Shown here: piece after piece, positions 43,520 to 52,000 of the stretch | How the letters are laid out: each line of letters begins with the position of its first letter | Numbering within the stretch: the stretch's first letter is position 1 | Assembly (NCBI GenBank): GCA_964489125.1 | Contig: CAZAXY010000004.1 | Span: 9,061-73,060, forward strand | DNA: 64,000 bases | Reading direction: 5' to 3' | Source: GYS-P2D sp964489125 | Lineage (GTDB): Bacteria > Bacteroidota > Bacteroidia > Chitinophagales > Saprospiraceae | The notes under the pieces: generated by a model | Databases searched by the model: none | What the model saw: the letters and a program-made list of their open reading frames with translations, nothing else | Told to the model about the DNA's origin: nothing | Position numbers and translations under genes: made by a program

Positions 43520-44279
43520 ATTCGCTAATCGCAGTTTCTCTCAATCTCTTCAAGAATGGACTGGCAAAGATGAAATCAAGTAATATATCATCCTTGCTGT
43601 GCAATACCTCCGACTTCGAACCCTGCCAGGCCAATTTGCCATCTGAGAGCAGGCAGATATTTTCTCCTATCTCCATCACTGAGTTCATATCGTGAGTATT
43701 GATAATGGTCGTCATGTTATGTTCTACAGTAATGCTGCTGATTAACTCATCGATTGTAATTGCTGTCTTGGGATCGAGACCTGAGTTGGGCTCATCGCAA
43801 AACAAATATTTAGGATTGAGCACAATCGAACGAGCGATGCCGACTCTCTTCTGCATCCCACCACTAATTTCGGATGGATATTTTTTATTACTGCCCTCCA
43901 GACTTACACGCTCAAGACAATAGTCTACCTGCATTTGTTTTTCTTGAGGAGTCTTCGTAGTAAACATATCCATAGGGAATCGGATATTCTCCTCCACTGT
44001 CATAGAATCGAACAAGGCATTCCCCTGAAAGAGCATCCCAATCTGCATCCTTAAGGCTCGGATCTCGTCCTTGTTGATACAACACAGGTCGATATCATCA
44101 TACCATACTTCACCAGAACTTGGTGTTAAGAGGCCTACCAATATCTTCAAGAATACCGTTTTACCAGCACCACTCTTACCAATAATTAAATTGGTCTTGC
44201 CTGCCTCAAAAGTGAAGCTGACATCCTTAAGGACTTCTTGATCACCAAAAGACTTAAATACGTTTGCTGCCTTAATCAT
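43518..44279 (-). CDS. mlaF: ABC transporter ATPase, Mla/MCE type
   Basis: 253 residues. Walker A is 'LIIGKSGAGKTVFLKILVG' (~31-49), the signature 'EISGGMQKRVGIARS', Walker B 'YLFCDEPNSGLDPKT' and the switch 'IINTHDMNSV'. The GLDP Walker B and QKRVGIAR signature match MlaF, the ATPase of the phospholipid/lipid transport system of the inner membrane. It starts 2 bases after the permease stop. The MCE substrate-binding protein (MlaD) is not in the window. Confidence 0.87.
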   Translation of the reverse strand: MIKAANVFKSFGDQEVLKDVSFTFEAGKTNLIIGKSGAGKTVFLKILVGLLTPSSGEVWYDDIDLCCINKDEIRALRMQIGMLFQGNALFDSMTVEENIRFPMDMFTTKTPQEKQMQVDYCLERVSLEGSNKKYPSEISGGMQKRVGIARSIVLNPKYLFCDEPNSGLDPKTAITIDELISSITVEHNMTTIINTHDMNSVMEIGENICLLSDGKLAWQGSKSEVLHSKDDILLDFIFASPFLKRLRETAISE

Positions 44280-44280
44280 A

Positions 44281-45021
44281 TCAACTCATTAAGACTAAGG
44301 CGATTAATAAATCAGCGATTAATATGATAATTGATCCGAATACTACTGCTCGTGTGCTCGCCTGACCCAGCTCTATACTTCCACCCCGGACGAAGTATCC
44401 TTGATAGCAAGCAACAGAAGTTATTATAAATGAAAAGGTGATCGCCTTAACAAGCATGATAACTACATTGTAGGGTACAAAAAATGATCGAAGCCCTCTG
44501 ATAAACTCTGAACTGGTGAAATCTGCAACTGTCACAGCAGCAAAATATCCACCGCCTATGCCAACTAGTGATGCGATAATTACCAAGATCGGAATAATGA
44601 TGACCGAAGCAATTAGTTTAGGCATAACGAGATAGGCAGAAGTGTTTACCCCCATGATTTCCATGGCATCTATATGTTCCTTTTGGCGCATGCCTCCGAT
44701 CTCTGCAGCCATGGTAGAGCCGATTTTCCCTGCAAGGACTATCGAAGTTAGAGTAACGGCCATCTCTATGATCATCATGTCTCGGACGATATAGCCGATA
44801 TAATAGCTCGGGATCATAGTTCCCTCTAATTGGTAAGAGAATTGGATAGAAGTAACCGCTCCGATAAATCCAGAAATGATCATTACAATACTTAGGGATC
44901 CAATGCCGATGTCATACATCTGCCGCATCGTCTCTTTATAATACATCTTAGTATTCTCAGGTCTTGAAAAGATGTCTGGGAGCCAAGCTATGTAGTGTCC
45001 GAAATCCTTAATTAGCCTCAT
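44281..45021 (-). CDS. mlaE: ABC transporter permease, MlaE family
   Basis: 247 residues from ATG 45021 (a TTG eight codons upstream is less likely). Family signatures are 'GFIGAVTSIQFSYQL', 'MIIEMAVTLTSIVLAGKIGS' and 'EIGGMRQKEHIDAMEIMGV' (the conserved cytoplasmic loop that contacts the ATPase). Five to six hydrophobic helices. It works with MlaF to move lipids between the envelope membranes. The gene order permease-ATPase is typical. Confidence 0.9.
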   Translation of the reverse strand: MRLIKDFGHYIAWLPDIFSRPENTKMYYKETMRQMYDIGIGSLSIVMIISGFIGAVTSIQFSYQLEGTMIPSYYIGYIVRDMMIIEMAVTLTSIVLAGKIGSTMAAEIGGMRQKEHIDAMEIMGVNTSAYLVMPKLIASVIIIPILVIIASLVGIGGGYFAAVTVADFTSSEFIRGLRSFFVPYNVVIMLVKAITFSFIITSVACYQGYFVRGGSIELGQASTRAVVFGSIIILIADLLIALVLMS

Positions 45022-45102
45022 GAAAAATGAACTGCTCTTTGGCAAAAATAGTTCTTACCAATTCTGACCGCGAAATTACCCTAAATTTAATGCGTAATTA
45101 AA

Positions 45103-45810
45103 ATGATTATGAAGGTTGTCGTAACGGGAGGGACAAAAGGCATAGGTCGGGCAATTATAGAAGTGTTTTTTGTTCAGGGTGCTGATATTGCTTTTTGTGC
45201 TCGTAATGTCGAAGATGTAGAACAATTGAGGAAAGAATTGTTGGATAGGGATCCATCTAGATCCATTATTGCAACTGTTGCTGATGTAAGTAAGAAAGAG
45301 GAAGTCATTTTATTTTCTGAAAAGATCAATAAGCGCTGGAATACCATAAATGCGTTAATTAATAATGCAGGGGTGTTTACCCCTGGAGAAATCCTTCATG
45401 AAGATGAGGGAGCTCTTGAGCATATGATCAATACCAATCTATATAGTGCTTATAATCTAACAAGAGCGTTAGCACCACGGATGATTGATCAAGGAGGTGG
45501 ACATATATTTAATTTATGTTCAGTGGCAAGCTTGTTGGCATTGCCAGGTGGTGGCTCATATAGCATATCTAAATTTGCCATGCTGGGATTTTCTAAAGTG
45601 CTGAGAGAAGAACTCAAGGCAAAAGGTGTTAAGGTTACTTCGGTAATGCCTGGCGCCACCTGGTCTAATAGCTGGGCTGGTGTCGATTTACCTGATAGCA
45701 GGCTTATGCAAGCCGACGATGTAGCCAAGCAGATATGGGCAGCCTACGACACCTCCGATGCTGCCGTAATTGAGGACATTGTCTTACGACCTCAACTAGG
45801 TGACTTATAG
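45103..45810 (+). CDS. Short-chain dehydrogenase/reductase
   Basis: 235 residues (or 233 from the second ATG at 45109). The coenzyme motif 'VVVTGGTKGIGRAI' is at the N-terminus, followed by 'INNAGVFTPG' and catalytic residues 'CSVASLLALPGGGSYSISK' (Ser, Tyr, Lys near 139-157). A 'CARN' after strand two suggests NADP preference. Substrate unknown; similar to the FabG/YdfG-like classical SDRs. Confidence 0.87.
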   Translation: MIMKVVVTGGTKGIGRAIIEVFFVQGADIAFCARNVEDVEQLRKELLDRDPSRSIIATVADVSKKEEVILFSEKINKRWNTINALINNAGVFTPGEILHEDEGALEHMINTNLYSAYNLTRALAPRMIDQGGGHIFNLCSVASLLALPGGGSYSISKFAMLGFSKVLREELKAKGVKVTSVMPGATWSNSWAGVDLPDSRLMQADDVAKQIWAAYDTSDAAVIEDIVLRPQLGDL

Positions 45811-45863
45811 TCATATTACTCAAAAAAGCAATATTTAATAAATTATTGATCAATTATTAACGT

Positions 45864-45888
45864 ATTACAAATTATTGTAATATATTTG
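45864..45888 (+). promoter_or_regulatory. Palindrome overlapping a TAnnTTTG box upstream of the giant adhesin
   Basis: ATTACAA-ATTA-TTGTAAT (45864-45881) is a perfect 7-bp inverted repeat. It touches TATATTTG (45881-45888), a match to the Bacteroidota -7 box. It lies 133 bases before the start of the 2821-residue protein gene. A regulator bound there could control it; no -33 element at the proper distance was found. Confidence 0.35.
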
Positions 45889-46021
45889 ATTCGTAATAGT
45901 ATCCCCATCCCATTTGCAGTGCTGCCGTATGCGTCGTGTATACGGAACTTTAACTATTATTTGTACATATTTTAAAAACGGAAGATTATCATTAAAGAAT
46001 CTTTCGATAAGACTTTAGATA

Positions 46022-49000
46022 ATGAGAACTACATTACTTAACATGTCACGAACTAACCAGCTGCTGTCTAATTTCTCAAAGATGGCCTTGAGCGCTGTAT
46101 TTTTAACCACATTAATGTTTGGCTATGACAGTGTACAAGCGCAATGTGATCCAAATGATACAACGGCGCCTACTGTCATCTGGCGAAATGTCAACACTAC
46201 ATTTCACCCGACTACCTGTTCAGTAGCCATTTGGCCTAAAGAAGTTGTCTTTAATGCTTACGACGATACGACGCCAATGAAACATCTCAGGATATCGTTT
46301 GATCCTGAAGGAAGAAGGAACAGCATAACCCTTAGAGCTGAAGATGGATTAAGACAAACCATTGATGTGTACGTGACCGACTTGTGCGGTAATCAGACAA
46401 TATGTCGTCCTACTGTGGATATCAATGATAATACCGGTCAATGTGTTAATAGATTTGACCTTGCTCTCCAAAAGACTATAGCTACTACTGGGCCTTTTGA
46501 GCTTGGAGATACCGTTACATTTGACATTGATGTTTTCAATCAGGGATCAGATGATGCATTCAGAATACAGTTAACTGATTTTGTGCCAGCTGGGCTCATA
46601 CTAACAGATGCAGATTGGACTCTTAATGGCTCTACTGCATCACTTAATAACCCAATCGCCTCTTTGGCTGCTGGGCTGTCTACTACTGTTCAAATCGACT
46701 TTGTAATATCTCCAACTTTTACAGGAACAGAAATCATTAATGCAGCTGAGATATCAGCCGCTGATGATGACATGGATCCTAATAATTCTCCTCCACAAGA
46801 TGCAGATAGTGTGCCAGATGCTGTCAATGGTAACGATGCTGGTGGACAAGTAGATAGTTCATCAGATGATGTTTTAACAGGAGATGGTTCGGGAACTCCT
46901 GGGGATACCAACGCTTCTACAGACGAGGACGATCAAGATCCCGCCAGAATTGTTATTGACAGATTTGATTTGTCAATTCAAAAATCACTCGTTACCGCTG
47001 GACCATTCGAACTAGGTGATGTGGTAACTTTCGAGATTGCAGTTACCAACGAAGGAACACTAACTGGAACCAATATAGGTATTACTGAATTTCCTGATGC
47101 GGGTCTGAATTTCTCGAGTGCAGCGACAAGTAGCAATGTCACCGGTACTGATAATGCATATACCATTTTGAATTTACCGGGAGGATTAACAGAAACTTTT
47201 GCGGTTTCATATATAATTGATTCAGATTTTGAAGGAGATGTATTGATGAATGTTGTAGAGATTACTTCAGACAATGGCAATGATATAGATAGTGATCCCG
47301 ATATTAGAAAAGATGCTGCTGATGGATTGGATAGTACTGCAACTGGAGATGATGACGGTGGAAATGTAGGAGAGAATGATGATGATGATGAAGATATGGT
47401 GATGATCAATGTAGATCGTTATGATTTATCTATACAGAAAGCCAATTTGTCAACTGGACCATTTCAAGCTGGTGACTTACTAACTTTTGAAATAACTGTG
47501 GTTAATGAAGGTAGTCTAGACGCTGCGAACATAGGTATTACCGAATTTCCAGAGATGGGATTAATTTTTGATCAGCTTGCAGGTGCTAACACTAATGTTA
47601 CTGCAGTAACTGCGTCTAATTATACAATCGGATCGTTACCAGCCGGAGAGACAGAAACCTTTTCAGTAGTCTATCAGATCGCAAGTGATTTTGAGGGGTC
47701 GTCCTTAATGAATGTTGTGGAGATCACATCAGATGATGGTGACGATATAGATAGTAATCCAAATATTAGGAAAGATGCCGATGACGGACTAGACGGCACT
47801 GCCACAGGTGATGATGATGATGGAAATGTAGGAGAAACTGACGATGATGACGAGGATATGGTGATGATTCCTGTCAATCGCTATGACCTGTCAATACAAA
47901 AATCTATAGTAAGTACTGGACCTTTTAATCCAGGTGATTCTATAATATTTGACTTGGTGGTTACCAATGAAGGTAGTCTGGACGCCAGTAATATTGAAGT
48001 AACTGAATTTCCTGACAACGGATTAGTATTTCTGGCGGTCGATGGTGCAACAAGCACAAATGTTTCGGGCACTGGCTCTAACTACACAATTGATAGTATA
48101 GCTGCAGGAGGAAGCGAGTTAATTAGAGTGGTATATCGAATTGATGAAGATTTCATGGGCACTGAATTAATGAATGTTGTCGAGATTACAGCAGATGATG
48201 GTGATGACATAGATAGTGATCCAGATATTAGGAAAGATGCCGATGACGACTTAGACGGAACTGCTATAGGAGATGATGATGGCGGTAATGTTGGTGAGAC
48301 AGATGATGACGATGAGGATATGGTGATCATACCGGTAGAACAGATATTTGATTTAGCCTTATTAAAAGAGTTAGATACTATGAGCACTCCTGGACCTTAC
48401 ATGGCAGGAGATACAATAGAATTCACAATTACCGTTACCAATGAAGGTAGCCTTGATGCATTTGATATTGATATAAGAGATATTCCTGATACAGGATTAA
48501 GTCAGCCGACATTGACATTTGCGCAGCCAGATGTATTACCAACGGGATTGCCAGACGTATTTACAGTTGATTTTGTTGGTGCTGGTGAGACTCTCAGTTT
48601 TAACGTCCAAGCTATTATAGCCCAAGATTTTATGGGAGAGTGCTTGTTTAATGTTGCGGAGATAATAGGAGCAAGCGATGTAGATGGTGGCCCTGACGCA
48701 GTAGACATAGACAGCACACCTGATGATAATGTTGCAGAGGATGATGACCAAGATCAAGCAAAAGTTGACGTATTTCAGAATTTTGATTTAGCATTGATAA
48801 AGGTATTAGATTCAATTGCTACACCTGGACCATACTCAGGTGGAGATAGAGTGGAGTTTACAGTCAGTGTAATTAATCAAGGCACCATAGATGCTTTCAA
48901 TGTAGAAGTAGAGGATAGAAATCCAGCTGGGTTGAGTAGTCCTACTCTAGTGATGCAGCCAGGCATAAGTCAGGCTGGCTCGGGAATCTACCTTATTGAA

Positions 49001-52000
49001 ACTATTCCAGCAGGTTCGAGTTTTAGTTTTAATGTAGAGGCGTTCATCGACCAAGGGTTTATGGATGACTGTATTGTTAATGTTGCCGAAATTACTGATG
49101 CGAGAGATGTATCGGGCACTGTAAGAACAGATACAGACAGTTCAACTGGCAATAATGATGGCACTGAAGATGATCAGGATCAAGCAAAAATAAATGTAGG
49201 TCAGGTATTCGACTTAGCCTTGATAAAAGTACTCGATACCTTAGCAACAGGCAGAGGTGTTGGTCCATTTGAACCAGGGGACCCAGTGAGATATATAGTT
49301 ACCGTCTTTAACCAAGGAACATTGAATGCTACAAATATTTCTGTAATGGACATGACTCCAGTAGGATTATCAGTCCCAATATTAGTATCTGGGCAAAGCG
49401 GTGTAACTGGAACTGATGGCACTGGGATGTTCACAATAGCGACCCTTGGCGCTGGGATGTCATTCTCATTTGAGATACAAGCTTTTATCGACCAGAATTT
49501 TACGGGTGCCCAACTAATCAACGATGCCGAGATAGTAGGTGCTCAAAATGCAGCGAATGCTCCAGATGTTGATAGTACCCCTGCTGATGACGCTACGCCA
49601 GATGATCTTGCTAATGATAATGACACTGCTGATGTAAATGGAGGTGATGATCAAGATCCAGCTATAATAACAGTTAATCAGGTTTTTGATCTGGCACTGA
49701 GGAAAACATTGTCTTCTGGTCAATTAAGATCTGTATTCCCAGGGGATACCGTATCATTTGACATAACGGTATTTAATCAAGGTAGGATTGATGCATCAAG
49801 GATAGATCTTGTGGAGTATGTGCCTGCTGGTCTTCAATTAATTCAGGAAAATGGGTGGGGCCCCTTGAATAATCAAAATGAATCAAGGAGAAATAATATC
49901 ATTCCATCAGGACTTAGTCCGGGACAAAGCACGACTGTACAAGTCAGATTTGTAGTGACTGCTGATCAATCTGGTGTTATTGTTAATGCGGCAGAAATCA
50001 TTAGAGCCGATAATGAGTTCAATCTACAAGATTGTGATAGTACTGAAGACGGTAATCCCAACAATGACGATATTATAAATGACGACATTGGGTCTGCATG
50101 TGACACGAATAGCGATGATGAAGATGATCATGACATAGAGTCTATAGAAGTTAATATATACGATTTGGCCTTAATGAAAACTGATAATAATGATGGACCT
50201 TATCAACCAGGAAATGATGTGCCTTTTCAAATAATGATCATTAATCAGGGTAGCGTACCTTCAGGCATGGTATCGGTCATTGATTATGTTCCTAATGGTA
50301 CAAGTCTTAGCCCAACTGATAACAATGGGTGGGTGCAATCGGGTAATAACATTACTAATTCCATAAATAATATTGCTGTTGGTCAATCTGAGACTTTAGA
50401 TTTAATCTTAAGAATAGACTCTGATTTTAGAGGCTTGTTTATCAGAAACTGGGCAGAGATTAGTAGCGATAGTGGTAACGATATAGATAGTACACCAGAT
50501 GGTATAAACTTCAATCAGCCAGGTGAAACTAATGATTTAGCCGATGATGATGTCAAGGATGAAGATGGCATGAATGGTGGAGATGAAGATGATCATGATC
50601 CTACTGTGATAGGAGTAAGATTTTATGATCTATCAATCCAGAAATCAATTCTTAACGGAGTTGATGGATTTGAGTTAGGGGATACAGTCGAGTTTGAGAT
50701 TACTGTCGTGAATGAAGGGACCTTGGACGCATCTAATATTACCGTTACAGATTTTCCAGACCCTGGATTGAACTTTATAGGTCAGGGGAATAATAACAGC
50801 ACAAATGTAATGGGGACTAATCCAGTTTTCACAATCGCTGACTTAGATAGAGGAGATAGTGAGACGTTCACTCTAATCTATGAAATTGACCCAAGCTTTA
50901 CAGGAGGTACTTTAATGAATATTGTGGAGATTACAAGTGATGATGGTGATGACATAGATAGTAATCCAGACATTAGAAAAGATATTGACGACGGATTAGA
51001 TGGTACTGACAATGGAGACGATGATGGTGGTAATGTAGGTGAGACCGATGATGATGACGAGGATATGGTTATGCTCGAAATCGGTCGAGACTATGACCTC
51101 GCAATAGATAAGCAAATTGTTACGCAAGGTCCTTTTCAGCTAGGCGGTGAAGTTACATTCCTGATCACAGTTACCAATGAGGGCCAGTTGGATGCAGCTA
51201 ATGTAGGAATCACTGATTTTCCTGATGCTGGACTCTCTTTTGAAGGAACTAATGTAGGTAGCAATACGAATGTTACAGGTACAGGGAATGACTATATAGT
51301 ACTAGATCTGGATGTTGGCCAATCAGAGCAATTTGAAATCACATATAGCATAAATAATGATTTTGCAGGTAGTCAGTTGATGAATATCGTTGAGATCACA
51401 GCAGATGATGGTGACGACATAGATAGTGATCCTAATGTAAGAAAAGACACTGATGATTTAGGTGATGGAATTCAGGATGATGATGAAGACATGGTAGTAA
51501 TTCCATTGGACAGATATGACCTTTCTATTCAAAAAACTATTGAATCTGAAGGCCCATTTGATCTGGGAGATCAGGTTACTTTTACTATAACTGTAGTTAA
51601 TGAGGGTACTCTAGACGCATCTAACATTGAAGTGACAGATTTTGCTGATGAAGATTTGACATTTGTGTCAAATGATCTTCCTGCAAATGTAACTGGTAAT
51701 AATTTCCAATACGTAATTGCAAGTCTAGCTGCGGGAGCTACGGAGACTTTCGATATAACTCTTCAAATCTCAGATACTTCGACTGAAATTGAGTTGATGA
51801 ATATAGTTGAGATTACGGCAGATGACGGTGACGATATAGACAGTGATCCAGATATTAGAAAGAATAGCGATGATGGCCTTGATGGCACAGCAAATGGTGA
51901 TGATGATGGCGGCAATGTAGGTGAGACGGATGATGATGATGAGGATATGGTTATAATTCCTATCACACCGCCACAAGAATTATGTCCTTGTCCAGATGAA

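Noticed and set aside
46451..51957. Regularly spaced repeats that could suggest a CRISPR-like array
   Set aside because: The units are 420-510 bases, coding throughout and diverged, with no short identical repeats separated by unique spacers; they are DUF11 protein repeats.
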